Below, in pieces: positions 20,689-33,864 of a stretch of 64,000 nt of DNA. The DNA is from Bimastos eiseni (lineage: Eukaryota > Annelida > Clitellata > Crassiclitellata > Lumbricidae): positions 10,243,540-10,307,539 of the forward strand of contig OY365810.1 of NCBI GenBank assembly GCA_959347315.1. Reading direction: 5' to 3'. Every line of letters begins with the position of its first letter. Positions within the stretch are counted from its first letter, which is position 1. The notes beneath the pieces were generated by a model. That model did no database searches and had not been told where the DNA came from. It saw only the letters and a list, made by a program, of their open reading frames with translations. Position numbers and translations under genes: made by a program.

Positions 20689-21059
20689 CGTTCCGTAGGG
20701 CCCTGGGTCAGGGCTATTTATAAGGGTTCGGTGGTAGACTCCGTGTGGCAGAGCGCCCACATAATTTTGCTCATGATTATGTAAATTATGTCCAAGTACA
20801 ATGTATGTATGTTCCTACGTATGTATGTATTTATGAGTTTATATATACCTATATATATATAATTATATATATATAAATATATATATAGGCCCTGTGCTTC
20901 TGCATAATATGTGTTACTGTATGTATATATGTTTGTATATTGTATTCATGACGTGTGTATACATAGCAACCGAGAACACTATTAGGTCTATATGCTTTTT
21001 ATGCAACGATTGTAGAGCGGTTGCGAGTTTTACGACCGTAACGGAATCTGAAACGAGTG
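20689..21059. repeat. Direct repeat (right) of LTR-like pair
   Basis: 371-bp partner of 19324-19687. In the minus-strand orientation of the ORF this is the upstream copy. No TG...CA ends and no flanking target duplication were found. A GTGAGT splice-donor-like hexamer occurs on the minus strand just inside it (about 20660). Confidence 0.93.
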
Positions 21060-21227
21060 TATGCTTTGCTTCGTCACGATCTCATGGAGACCGTTAATCG
21101 TGGTAGGAGCATTTTCTGAAGAGTTATTTGCTCACATGGAAGTTAGGTTACACCTCTGAGAGATAGTCTACTTGAGGCATGTTTCGTGTCTATAGATAAA
21201 TGACCGACTGGCTAACTGGTCGAGTTG

Positions 21228-21300
21228 CAGTGGCGGGGCTACACCAGGGCAAGCCCGAGCAAATGCCCTGGTGAAAATACCTCTACCCTGGTGACTGCCC
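21228..21300 (+). mobile_element. Possible hAT element end
   Basis: Begins CAGTGGCGGGGCTACACC and contains an internal CAGGGC/GCCCTGG repeat, resembling hAT termini. The other end and target duplication were not found. Confidence 0.3.
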
Positions 21301-21699
21301 TACCACTCGTCAATTGCCACTTAGTCTATTGTTTAGTATCTAGCACTCTATCATTGGGCTCTCCTCGTCAACATTATTCCAGTCACATCTGCTCAATCAG
21401 AGCGCACATTCAATTGTCTCAAACCAGTAAATACGCACTTAAGAACAATAATGTTAGACGAAAGATTGTCTGATCTAGCAGTTTTGTATATGCATCTTGC
21501 CAGAGTTGGATTTTGACAAAGTTTTTGACAAATTTGTAGCTGTACAAGTGTAGATGAATATCCCAATGAACATCGCACAGGGGATACTGAAGGAAAAACT
21601 GAACCTCATCGGACACATCGACTGGTGAATCACGTGATGTTTGGGAGGAAGTAGGGACGAAAAGCAAGGGGGTAACCATACAGAGGGTTAAATTAGGGT

Positions 21700-22185
21700 G
21701 AGAATATTGGAGGTAAGGGTGAAGGAGAGTATTGAAGGTAATGGAGGAGGAGAGCATTGGAGGTAAGGGAGGAGGAGAGCATTGGAGGTAAGGGAGGATC
21801 AGGAGAGTATTGAAGGTGAGGGAGGAGGAGAGCATTGGAGGTAAGGGAGGAGGAGAGCATTGGAAGTAAGGGAGGAGGAGAGCATTGGAGGTAAGAGAGG
21901 AGGAGAGCATTGGAGGTAAGGGAGGAGGAGAGCATTGGAGGTAAGGGAGGATCAGGAGAGTATTGAAGGTAAGGGAGGAGGAGAGCATTGGAGGTAAGGG
22001 AGGATCAGGAGAGTATCGAAGGTAAGGGAGGAGGAGAGCATTGGAAGTAAGGGAGGATCAGGAGAGTATTGAAGGTAAGGGAGGAGGAGAGCATTGGAGG
22101 TAAGGGAGGATCAGGAGAGTATCGAAGGTAAGGGAGGAGGAGAGCATTGGAGGTAAGGGAGGAGGAGAGTATTGTAGGTTAGGGA
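21700..22185. repeat. 25/28-bp purine minisatellite
   Basis: About 18 tandem units of GGAGGTAAGGGAGGAGGAGAGCATT (two parts: GGAGGTAAGGG and AGGAGGAGAGCATT), interspersed with a 28-bp variant carrying GGATCAGG and TATTGA. The two unit types alternate in blocks. Confidence 0.95.
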
Positions 22186-22259
22186 GGGTGCCGATTGCTG
22201 ATTATAGTCAATTATTAATTTATTTGTTGTGTTACAAATTTGACCACGAATAGCCTACG

Positions 22260-22602
22260 CTGGTCAAAGCACGCAAACCACTTCTCCATTCGCTACGTGG
22301 CGTAACGACCGGGTTGGTGGCATCTTAGCAACGACAATCGCGTTCACCCAAACCGCAGGTAGGTGACGTGAATATTCAGATACACAGCGTCGTAGACTAA
22401 GGTGTGACACTTCCTATCTCTTTGGGTTACGGCCATAAATCGCCGTATAGGCCTACCGGTTACAAAAAAGACTGCCCTGACTAATCTGGCGCCGAAACTG
22501 CCGAATGGCCGATTGATCGACTGATTGACTGACTGACTGACTTACTTACTAAATGACTTACTGACTTACTGACTGACTGGCTGATTGATTGATTGATTGA
22601 CT

Positions 22603-22640
<38 letters not shown>

Positions 22641-22980
22641 TTGACTCACTGACTGACTGACTTACTGACTGACTGAATGACTTACTGACTGACTGACTGA
22701 CGGACTGAATGAATGAATGACTTAAATTAAATTAAATTTTTTTTGGTAATAAAAAAACATGAGAAAATGACAAGCTACAAGTTAACATAAATGAATATTC
22801 TGGCTACACAGAGGAACCTAAAAGGGTCATAGAATGAATGATCAACCTAATAAAATTTAAAGATGTGTAATATTTTGTTACTTGCCAGTCGCCAGGCGTT
22901 GTGGCTCGTGGAGTTAGCGGTATTCGCAAGCTGTCGCTGGATGAGAAACGTTGACTCTACTGTTGCTGTGGCTTTTAAGC
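22260..22980. repeat. Dispersed repeat, copy B right part
   Basis: Matches about 297-980 of copy A, including the GACT array (22505-22725) and the linker after it. Differs from copy A by an exact inversion of 32 bp (22389-22420 versus 429-460). Homology ends at GCTGTGGCTTTTAA. Confidence 0.95.
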
Positions 22981-23698
22981 GGTCGGCCACAAAGACACGA
23001 GATCGGTGAGATAAACAAGGCTTATAGGGCGGTGTTTGAGGAAAAGAACGAGGCTTGGATTTTTAGTGATTAAGAAAGTTTATATAAAGAATATTTGCTT
23101 AGCCTGTATTCGGCGCATCGTCAGATTTATTCTGTTATATTTACGCAGTCGGTAAGTTTTGTCACGATTCTAAATCAATTTTGAATTGTAAGCGGGACGG
23201 ATGTGATTGGATGCGGAAGAAGTTTCGGACGAGGGATGGCCAAAACGTGGGGCCCCGGGTAAGAAGTTGTTGCTGAAGTCACCCCGAAAATGACAATAGC
23301 GTATTGATTTGTGGGAAGGCAGAGCGATGAGGTTAGCTTCATTTGACCTGGAGCAATATTATACATGCTTAGTACAATTGGGTACGATATCATGGTTCAC
23401 ACAGCATAACAAAGATTTTAAGTTTTGGCTCAGACGTTTAGTCTGTTTTAAAAAATACTGCAAATTGACCTGGAACATGTTTTATTAAGGCATTATACCG
23501 GTTACAAACATGCTTTATTAAGGCTGCTATCGAAAAGCATGAAATTTGAAAGAATTCGATATGACAAGATTGCTAGAGATGCGCAATTGGAGTCCGCCCC
23601 TTGTCCTTGTTAATCATTACATATTGATTACCACGTGGAAAGATATGGTCAGGGTAAACCTGTAGTTTAGCGTATTTAAGTATTGCTCAGTTCTTATC
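22981..23698. other. No recognisable gene
   Basis: Sequence after the end of repeat copy B. Contains repeated CGAAAAGCAT/TACAAACATGCTTTATTAAGG pieces but no coding motif. Confidence 0.45.
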
Positions 23699-23879
23699 TT
23701 GTATTTTAGCGTATTTGATTATTTCCTTCATTATATAATGAATTTTGTAATTAGAAACAGGATTGATGATAATAATTATGCATTAAATGGAAGTTGGATC
23801 TATAAAAGGAATTTTAAAAGTATGTTTAAGAGTATTTCATTAAACGAAATGTTGATCAGAAATTCCACTAGATTTCATT

Positions 23880-24215
23880 GCGACGCCATTTTGTCATCGA
23901 TCGAACTTCTAATTATGCATGCTATTTTCACCAATCCAGCTTCTGTTCATGCGTATTACTCTTCGTCGATCCAGCTTCTATTTAAGTATATTTCTTTTCT
24001 TCAATCCATCTTCCATTTAGGTATATTTCTTTTCATCAATCGGGTTTTTGCTCGTGTACACGGCCTTGTTTACATCGATTCCCAGTTCATAGTAACGACA
24101 TTTTCATATCAATCAAGCATGATATTTTCACCGATCCGGCTTCCATTTCAGCATAATTTCTTTCGTCAGTCCAGTTTCTACTTGCATGTTATACGTTTTC
24201 ATTGATCCTGTCTGC
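23880..24215. repeat. Degenerate tandem repeat, about 34-45 bp unit
   Basis: Diverged units around ATCCAGCTTCTATTTAAG and TATTTCTTTTCTTC (e.g. at 23933, 23970, 24004, 24139, 24169). They cover most of a 168-codon open frame (23699-24205), which is therefore probably an accident of stop-poor repeat sequence. Confidence 0.6.
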
Positions 24216-27200
24216 ATTTGAGCTACAGTTCGATATCTATTCACGTCAAGCAATTAAACACGCTATTTTTCAGATGAAACTTTTGTGGAATAAAATACGC
24301 TAAACAACAGGATTACCAGCATTTTGTATAGCAATGTTGTCTAAAAGGGGCTTGTAAATTCAGCTTGTCACTAATCAGGATTCTGTTGTATCTTAGATTG
24401 CTGCGTATTTGAATTAAACGTATTTTATTTTTAGAAAATGAACAATTTTGACACAGGTTCAGTTTTGACACATTTTTTACCAGACTTTTCCATTTTGCAT
24501 GTACTGTGAACAGTTTTTACTGGTATAGGGGCAAATGTTGTGGAACATTTTATTCTATACTGATTGTCCTAAATATGTAAATCAATTATTTAAAACCTTA
24601 GTTGATATATTTGACCAAAGTGTCCACTCTGTCGCGGCTCTGGTCTTTCAGCTGCAGTTGACCCGCACACTATGCTCCAGATTGATTCAAGTCAACTGAC
24701 TAAGCATTCAAAAGAAACTAGTACTACTTGTATAGAAGCAGAAGCGTGAACAGTAGAAAGGTAGAAAGCAGATTATGCATGTCTGCATTCCATTGCTCAG
24801 TACTTCATGTGATTGTTTCAACGAATCACCTCCTACGGTTGCAAATCCACATATGCAATATACCTGTTGCAATGGAACTTGACTGCACTCATTATTAGCA
24901 CTGTGAAATGAGCTTACCAGCTGTGCACTTAAATTGCACTTATTCTGGTGCCTGGCAACCGAGGAAGCAAGAATGGTTGTTGAATTGATGAAAGTCTGTT
25001 GCACTTGTGAGTTTTTTATTGAGGTTAATGTGTACTTCATCCACTGTGAGTTGGATGTGGCTGGGATTGATCAAATGACTCTGCTGTGATTAGACTTGCT
25101 TAGTGGTCTGTGTGTCATGGTTGCAGACTAAAGCGTTAATGCATTCCTTAACACAAGTAAAAATGGCTTTGGTGGTACTGCTGCACTATGCTGCATCATC
25201 ATGTAAAGAGAAGAGCAGTCCTTTAGCTATTTTGAGAGGCAGCTATGGGTATTAATAGTCCATTGTTGTCAATACCATTGTTTTAGTTTCAGCATATGAA
25301 AGTGGGTGTCCAGTTCTCTCCCTCACTGCACAATCTTCCAACTAAGAGTGTTTTGTCAGTTTACTCACTATAGCTGGGGTGGCCTGGTAGTGCATATGGT
25401 GCTCAAATCTCAATATATTCTTATTTTCCTTCCGGTTAGGATTAGTTTGAAATCTCAATTGAAATTTGTGTTATTTACCTTTTTTAAATGAATTTGTCTG
25501 TATTTTCAATTTTTTGGTTGGCATATTAACCTCTAAATATCAAACGAAACCTATATCAAAGTGGTAGACGCATTAGAGCTGCCAATGGAGATGTGGGTAT
25601 GTGAGCAACAATTTAACAACATTTGTGGTCTTCTGGTTAGGTTCAAAGTTTATTTTTGGAATCTTTTAATTGGAGAAATAGGCAATTTACTTGATATACC
25701 TCAGCATGAATCAGCTTCATGGGAATTGGCTTTGTTTGAATAATTACTTTTGTGTAATGCTACATCTTTCCACTAAATTATACAACACTGCCTCGCTTTG
25801 CATTCAGCACTGTATTACACAACACCCCACTGCTGGTTTTCTGCTTGTAAATGACTGCTTTATGTTTGCATTTAAATTTAAAAAATTTGTCTTTTAGCTA
25901 TTGAATAGTTTCCATACTAAGCTGTAAGTTGAGACATGTCAATGAGTGTTACATTTGCATGTTTAAGCAAGTGTTGAGAAATGCATGAAATGTGCTAAAT
26001 TTAACAACTGATGAAAACAAAAGAGTTTATATATTCATGACCATTACTGTCAGATGGTAGGTAACAGTAGCATGGTGATGTGATGGTGGGGATTATGGCT
26101 ATCTTTGTGAACTTCTAGATTTTGCTGAGTACACAGATATTGATTTTTCACATATGTTTTATTCATGTTTGATATCTGTTCGATAAATGGCACATAAATG
26201 AATAAAATATTTTTATGATACAGCTAAATAAATGCAGAACAACGGCCGAGTATTAACGCAATACAAAGATAGAATCTAAATATAGATTTGAGCAAACAGT
26301 AGACTGCATCTGATATCTAAGAATAGGAGAGTCTTCATGAACTTCAGTATGTTTATTCTAAATGGTTGACCTCTTCTATGGGATTAGACGTGTACCGCTC
26401 TCGGTGACAGGAGCTCTGTGACAGGAATAGTCGGCTGACTTTCTTGTGTCGAGGGCTTTAAGCCTCAACGACTTGACAGAGTAAACCACAACACAAGTGG
26501 ACGCCGGCTTTGTCATCTTCTGTCTTAGTCTGCAGTGTAAAAGACACAATTATTTCTCTTTATAATTCAAGATAAACACAGAATACAGCTGGGTTCATTT
26601 ACATGCTCCGGGTGATGTACCATTCCAATTAGTGGAGAGGGAATGCCCCAGGATCGTGGGGATGGTGTTGTGTCCCCAAAGTCCTTGACTGAACGTGTTG
26701 CTGCATTGTTTTTTTTTACCCTACAACAACTACTGTGTTGCGCTAAGTGTTCTAAATATTGACCTTTTCCAGCATAATCCTCTGCTGCATGTTGTATCAT
26801 AAGGCACATATTTTGCATGTATCCTCTTGTCTATGTTAACAAGTCCACAACATTGCTATGCATTTGTATGGGTCGATGTATCTGATTTGGTTGTCTTCCT
26901 GGTAGGAAGCTGATGTTCTGCATAGTTTTGCATAAAGTTAGGAATAGTTTCCTCATCGTTTAGTAATAATAATAAAAACTATAATTAATGACACCAGAGA
27001 TGTAGCTATCTCTGCCAGTGCTTATCTGTTGCCTCCCAATGATTCATTGCAATTGAGTTTCACTGCAATTTAGGAATTAGAACTCTATTTGACATCAACA
27101 AAGATTAACTCCATCCCAGAAAAGTACTATCCATTATATTTTGAGGGTTGTAAAAAATGTCTAACAGTAATAACAATAATAATATTAATAATGATAATAA

Positions 27201-27590
27201 TACTAAAATTATTATGAAATTATAAAAATAATGATAATAATAGTAATTATAATGGTGAGATATTTATTTGCCATACCTCAGATTTGAATCAGGCATTTAG
27301 CTGATTTTAAGTGAAACAAGTGTTAAGTAGATTTACCAGTACTAAGACATCTGTTAAGAACGTCTCCAGGCCATCCGATGGATTTACCATGCAGACAAAA
27401 ATCATTCAGAGGTTAGGGAATCTGGACAACCTCTCCTTATGTTATGGCACAAGGCACCAGCTTAATCAGAAGTCAGTGACTGATTATTGCTAAATTTAGT
27501 ACATTATTTTAATTATAATTATCAGAAATATTCTTAGCCAAGTAAAAACAACTGGGCAACAGCTCTGCTTGACACCTGCATTCAAAGAGG
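24216..27590. other. No recognisable gene; CpG-poor
   Basis: Long AT-rich, CpG-poor stretch. I found no domain-like open segment flanked by splice sites and no element ends. Small AAT runs occur at 27166-27250. Confidence 0.5.
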
Positions 27591-27815
27591 ACTCTGATGT
27601 TTTGGACATGTAGAGAGAATATGTCATTTGACTCAATCCAGCACAGTGTACTACAAGGAAAAAGAGACAGAGGCAGACCAACACTACGTTGGATAGACAC
27701 CACAAACGATCGCATACCATCACTTGAACTAACACTCAGGGGTTGCACTGAACATGACAAACTGACCGAGAACAATGGAGATAATTTATTGGCATCAGGA
27801 ATCCTGATGATAAAG
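27591..27815 (+). pseudogene. LINE 3' end (GRPxxRWID family), copy 1
   Basis: Reads VLQGKRDRGRPTLRWID, then IPSLELTLRGCTE, the C-terminal end of a LINE reverse-transcriptase polyprotein (FGHVxRM...RRGRPxxRWIDxxxxDIxSLxLTLREA). Truncated on the left; ends near ATCCTGATGATAA. Confidence 0.8.
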
Positions 27816-28300
27816 ATCAATAATGAAATGGAAATTCACAACAGAATTGTACATTTTTTATGAGTTCTTTTTCGTGGAAATTTTCTATTGGAATGTCCTT
27901 ATTGCAGTGAAAAGCCACACGTGACCCTGCTTTACGTGAACCTGCTTTACGGTTCTTTTAAAGCCTTGTAACCATTGTGGCTGAGACATAAATCTGCTGG
28001 ACAAAGAGATTATTAGTTAGGGTCAGAGCATTTTGTATTGAATTGAAGCATTTAGCTGAGTACTGGAATGTAGTTGTGCAATACCCGACGGAGCTAACAA
28101 TACAGAGCAAAGAAATTCCTGCTTTATTTGGGTTTTTAATTGAAGCACACTAAGTTTAGTGTTTTCCTAGAAAAGATCTAGGTTTTCTTAGAAATGATGG
28201 TGAGTTTAGTTTTGTTAGAATTTGCTTCTCGAGCTTCAATCTATCCTTATGGTGTGTTAGGTCTGGAAAACATCTTTGGCTGAGTTCTGACTTGGTTGGG

Positions 28301-28473
28301 GGTACCGTTCGATAGTCCGAAGGTTCTATAATTCGAAGGTTCGAAAGTCCGAAGATTAGTGTAAACTCGAGAGTGCCTAGGTTTCGATAGTCTGAAGGTT
28401 CGATAATCCGAAAATCTTTGGGCTAGAAAATTTTCTTCGGATTATTGAACCTTCGGACTATCGATACAGAACC
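28301..28473. mobile_element. TTCGATAGTCCGAAGG hairpin MITE, copy 2
   Basis: Tandem CGATAGTCCGAAGGTT-type units at the left end and inverted units at the right, ending GATACAGAACCC. Flanks TTGGTTGG and TTGGCTGG form a probable 8-bp target duplication (7 of 8). Confidence 0.85.
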
Positions 28474-29207
28474 CTTGGCTGGTATTGGTGAAAGAGTAAC
28501 CAGTCTGATTAGGTTGTACTGTGAAAGGCGCTTTAAAAATCCGTAAATAGAATAGACTGATATCATGTAGTGGATCCATTGGGATGGTGAGCAAAGTGCA
28601 AAAGGCTACATTGTTTTTGTCAGAGTGCTTGTCCAGAGATACGAAGTAGAGGACCTTGTCAAGAAACCATGGAGAGCAACAGGATCTGATTTCATTTGAA
28701 GAATTAGAAAGACACAGGGTAGGATTCTACCAAAGCTTCAATGCTTACATCAGTAAATTAAAAAGATCCGTAGTAAGGACAGTGTAAGGCCAGAATTTGT
28801 TGCATTGCAACAATTTGCTATTTATGTTTATTATCTGCGGCATTAAATTGTTTTAATACTTACACGTAGCCCTTTGGCCATAGTAGATAACTTTTATCTG
28901 GACCTAAAAATTACCTAAAGAGAAACATTCCCACACCAGTCAGTCCCATTTTCTACTTGAGCATCAACAATGTTTTAAGTGGACTGTTTCTGGCCTCCAT
29001 TGAGGTGTTGGCAAATCCATTGGAGCCAGTCTCATCCTAACTTGACACATTGCTTGAAGGTCTAACAACCGTTGTATTGTGTTACCTGATCTCTTGTCCT
29101 ACACACCATCAGTTGTGTACCACTATATATCACTGCTTCACTTCAACAATGTAATGCAGTAAAATCAAGAATTATATGCTGCAGTGTGGATGTAAAACCC
29201 TAACAAG

Positions 29208-29253
<46 letters not shown>

Positions 29254-32200
29254 TAGGTGTATATATTCTAAGGTGTGTAGATATGTTGGCATGCATCACT
29301 GTGCCATGCATTAAGGATATTAGTGTTGAAAACTCAGTGCACAGCATATAAATCTAGACTGTGATCTGTTCTTGTGGTGTGAATGTGGGTGGTCTCTGGG
29401 GGAAGGGTTGCATTTCATAATTGGCTCCCACCCGCAGTAGTTCTGGTTTCATTGTCCAAAGTCTGATGTGCAATATTGGCTGCCTTTGCCCAAAGATTGC
29501 TTTGGATTCTCTGGTTGCTAGGAATTACTGTGGTTGTCTATGAACAGTCAAATTACCCTGGTTGTCCAATCACATGGCTTGGTTTCCGTCTTGCTGATTA
29601 CTGTGGTTGTCCAGTTGCTCCGTGCCGTGGTTTAAGTGTTGCAACTGAATACTATGGTTGCCAATTGCATTTTTTTCTGCCACAATAGCAAAAGCTGTCT
29701 AAACGTTTCATCTTTATTCGAGCTGCTTCAACTTGTTAATTATGTCTTTGAAATTCAAATTTATGTAGACAAGTGGCAAAAAATAATTGTACCAGTTTGT
29801 CATCCCACTGGATGTCCAATGATTGCTATGTTTATTCTATGGCTAGCTATTCATTAATTGACAAAATATGAGAGTGGGCGGTCAGACTGACTTTAGTATC
29901 TGACTACCTCTGTTTCACAAACCATGCATGATTCCATATATGTTAAAGGCTTCCCATCTCACAGCGCATCAGCAATAGAATAGTCGCGCGATGCCTTCTT
30001 GACTCTTCCCTGGTCTAGCTGCGGGAGCTTTGCTGTCCTGTTTTAGCTTTGACTGACCGTCGAGCTCTTCCTTCCTGCTCTTGTGGGGAGTTTCTTGTGC
30101 CCAATGCTAGCACCTCGACCAAGGAGCACGGCACCGTCTCAGTTGTCGGTCCTTCCACCTGAAACACACTCCCCTTAGTGTAGTGTTGTGACTGTTGCCA
30201 AGGAGAAATGTGCCTTTGTTATAGAAATTGCTTATGACTGATTTGTATTGCTGTTGTAGTTGGGTAGACTTTTTTATGAGGTGCTATATAAATGTTAAAA
30301 TGAATGATTGAATTACTTTATCTTCCCAACGACGTTGTACAGTCAAGGCATTCATCAATCATCACAGCCTAACAGGCCGAGTTAACTTGGTGGCGGAGAA
30401 GTGAGGTTGAGGTTGTGGTTGTTATCCATTTGAGAAGTGTCCTCTAACGCCCATAGCTTAGATCTTTACATGTACCAGAAACCATCCTCTAAGATTGAAT
30501 GTATCATGAGTACCCACGTAATGGCTGTACCATATTGAAAATGCACCAACAATCAGTGGTGTATCAGCCTGGCAGGCATTACTTCTTGTATGTACCTCGT
30601 AATTCGACTCCTACTGGTGTATTGCATGAACTGAAGGTGGCCATTTTTTTGTAAAAAAATATGCAGATATGTTTTTGCCATTTGTTAAATATCGGAAATG
30701 TGCTCTAGATTGTTGAAATTTATGAAGCCTTCCCGACAATTGAGTGGGAGGTGAATGATTCTTTGTTGATGATGGTCACAGGTGTTGTTCATCGTTGCAA
30801 GTGTTCAAAAAATATCAATATCTCTGCTAGAAAAACACCAGATACATATTATACAGATGACGTGAGCCTTTGGTTGATGCTTTCTGCCTTAAATCCCAGC
30901 AGATGGAAGTTACAAATTGCAATTACAGATGATTCTGTTATTGAGCAGACGGCGTGGATTGTGAAAATGAGGGCAAGACAAAAATTAATAGTATGCAGCT
31001 GTCTCTGACACTCTGGAGTTGAGGTGTTTTGGGAGTGTTGAGGAGGGTTTGAAAGATGGGTTTAGGAGTGGCAGGAAGAAGATTGGCTTTTGGTCTTTCC
31101 TAATATGTCCTAGGGTTTGGGCATGGCAGTCAAAGATTGGCTTTTTTCATAACAGGGGAATGGCAGGCAGAGATGGTTTTGGTCTTTCTTAACATGTCCT
31201 AGAGTTTGGATAGGCCAGACGGAAGATATAGGGAGCATTAATTCCATCATCAGTGTTCAGGCTGCAGCTATAATACCTGTCTGTGCTACGTTAGAAGTCA
31301 TGAGCATATGTAGAAAAGCATTCGTGGGGCTTTTAGTAGGAATAAAACCGGGAAAGTGTTTGAAGAAGGATCTCTGTTGGCTGGTATTTAGGGGTTCATA
31401 CAATGGAGTGTTGACAGCAAACCCACCCAAAAAAAATAATGGAGTTACCCAGCCTGTTTGAAAATGAGAAATCTAAGTGAAGGAATGAGTCAACCATAAG
31501 GAGATAATTAGCAAACTTGAATTAGATAAATGAGTAGACCTGATTTAAAATGGGTTAACCTGAATTTAAAAACAGTTACTGTTAAAAAAATATTGGTAAA
31601 TCCCAAGTTTTGATAAATTGTGTAAGCCCAATGAAATCATAAGTAATTTGTAACTGATAATCAGTTTCTCATGTGAAACTATGTAATGTCAGTGTAGCTT
31701 TATTTATTCATAAGTAATGTGTACATGAGTGAGTGTAGACTTATTATACGGTTATTGAGGAATGTTGACTAATGTTTACTTGAGGGTATAAGTTAAAACA
31801 TCAGTCATCGGTGAGTAAACTTCTACTGCTTTGGAGCTTCAAGCTGTATAATTGATTAGCCCTGGCATTCAATTTATTTCTAGAATTCAGCCGTAAAACC
31901 AGAGACAAGTGGCTTTTAAGTTTGGAAATTGCCCTGGCCTCTTGCAAGCTCCCAAAGGACTATAACAGCGAATCATTATGCTGGGAAACTGGTTAGTTAG
32001 GTTGAATATGGGAATAGTTACTGCAGGAAATGATACTATAGCAGTGAAGTCTGATTCATATGCTGGTTTGAATTGGTTAGTTCGTGCGTTTCTCTGGCTT
32101 TTTCATGCATGGCTGTGAAACTAATCTAGTTATGCTGTGACGATTCTATTAGTGTAGATGTCGTGAAAGTGATCTATGAAATTCCTGAGTTTTATCTATT

Positions 32201-33740
32201 CAGACAGCTAGCCACAATTTTCTCAGCACTTTGAATTCAATTTGAATGCGTCAAAAAACATGATTCATGGGATTGGAAATGATGTTGCAATGTTGAATTG
32301 AGCACATGACACCTACATATTATGGTGGTAAGAAGCCTTGCTGTTTGGTCTTTCTTGCATATCCTCTGCCTGCGCTCTCTTTTGTTAGTGATCTCTGTTT
32401 CGCCTTCATCATTAGGCCCCCAGAAAGCAAACCCCGGCTGCTCGTTTGTGGTACTCCCACTGAGGCTTTTTATGAGGCAGAAGAGGACAAAAGGTTAAGG
32501 ACTGGCTAGCTGCCTAGTTGGGTGGGTGAGTGGGCGGGTTTAGGGGAGATGACATCTGCTCAGTCAGCCATTGCCTCTCTGGTCCCATTCTGGTATTCAG
32601 GTGTCCTCAGGTGTATTATGTAATGTAGCAAGACCAGCATGTTATTGGCGCTATATCAATGTAGGTGTAGGTCCAGTATTGCCAGGTTGTTTGAATGTTT
32701 GTGTGACAAGTCACTGACCATGGAGGTCAAGTCAAACAGCCAAAAAAGAGACTTGTAGTCAGTTATGCCAGCTTGGGTTTTCCTCAACAGTTGATGCAGT
32801 TAATTCAGTACATGTGCTAATGTGTTGTCACTGGACAAAGAACCTTTCAATGCAGTCAATCTATGTACTACCATCTTTTCAGTAATAAACGATGATCATT
32901 AGCCATGGTACTGGGTTTTGTTTAATTTTCTAGGATTTTTGACATTAGATTGTGATTTCATTGTAGAATAACGTCAAATTAATTCTGTCACAGATTTGCA
33001 TATCACATACGCACACAGAGAAACAGACAGACAAAGAGGCACCTTCAGACACGTTAACATAGGTGCACATTTAAGCTGGAAATGCAATAAGGAGCAATGT
33101 AGTTTTTTGGCACAGCCACATGTGCTGCAATCCCACACTTTGTACAGTCCCCAATTTTTTTTTTTATATCAACACAGCCATACTTATTTACTTCACTGTG
33201 GCACACAGTTCTATCCAGTGAGATCACTGAATGGAAAGCTGTAAATATAATGAAAAGTTACCATGCAACTGTAAACCGTCTTTGATAACTGATGAGACTG
33301 GATGCAGTTGACCTGTGTTGATTGTTGGTGTCTGTTTTGTGAAACTGTCCAAGTGAACTGGTATTACTGATTCTGTCTGAGTTTGAAACCTTATTGAAAA
33401 AACCGGTTGATCCCTGAGTGGTGTGACCTGAGTGAGTGGAAGTGCCAGCTATTCATCAGGTGGTTTTACCACTTGCTTTCATGTTGCTGCCAATTGCAAG
33501 TCCAAGAACAGCTGACTTCAGATGTGAATGCATTATTGTACAGGAGTTCTTCTTCTGACCTAGATTGTCAGTCCTTTTATCTTCCTAGGGACTATCCATC
33601 TATGAATTAGGCTAAGTGGTAAGTTATGCTAGGAGATAATACACCACTGGGTGATAGTACAGCTTCATTCTGTTTATGTTTTCGTGTTGTTATAACTAAC
33701 GTCTGTCTCCGTGGTTTCTAATACACAAGACATTAGCATG
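28474..33740. other. No recognisable gene; scattered repeats
   Basis: CpG-poor sequence. Items seen: a LINE-like tail at 28520-28555 (GCGCTTTAAAAATCCG), a (TA)n run at 29209-29250, an imperfect GTGGTTGTC repeat near 29520-29660, a tail ending CTATATAAATGTTAAAATGAATG at 30280-30306, and a two-unit direct repeat at 31065-31220 (GATTGGCTTTTGGTCTTTC). No coding exon was recognised. Confidence 0.5.
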
Positions 33741-33747
33741 TAGATCA

Positions 33748-33812
33748 CTGTGGCTGATTGGTTTAGAGCTCGCCTTGTGATGTAGATAGTATGGGTTCAA
33801 ATCTTTTGAATA
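33748..33812 (+). repeat. tRNA-derived SINE head
   Basis: A-box-like TGGCTGATTGGTTTAGAGC followed 30 bp later by B-box-like GGGTTCAAATC, with a body too degenerate to fold as a functional tRNA. Confidence 0.55.
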
Positions 33813-33864
33813 TTTATCAAGTAGGAACCTTGAGCAAATCCATCTGGGTCTAGAGACTTTGAAA

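Noticed and set aside
21700..22185. Possible CRISPR-like array of regularly spaced repeats
   Set aside because: Units are contiguous tandem repeats without unique spacers, in an animal genome.
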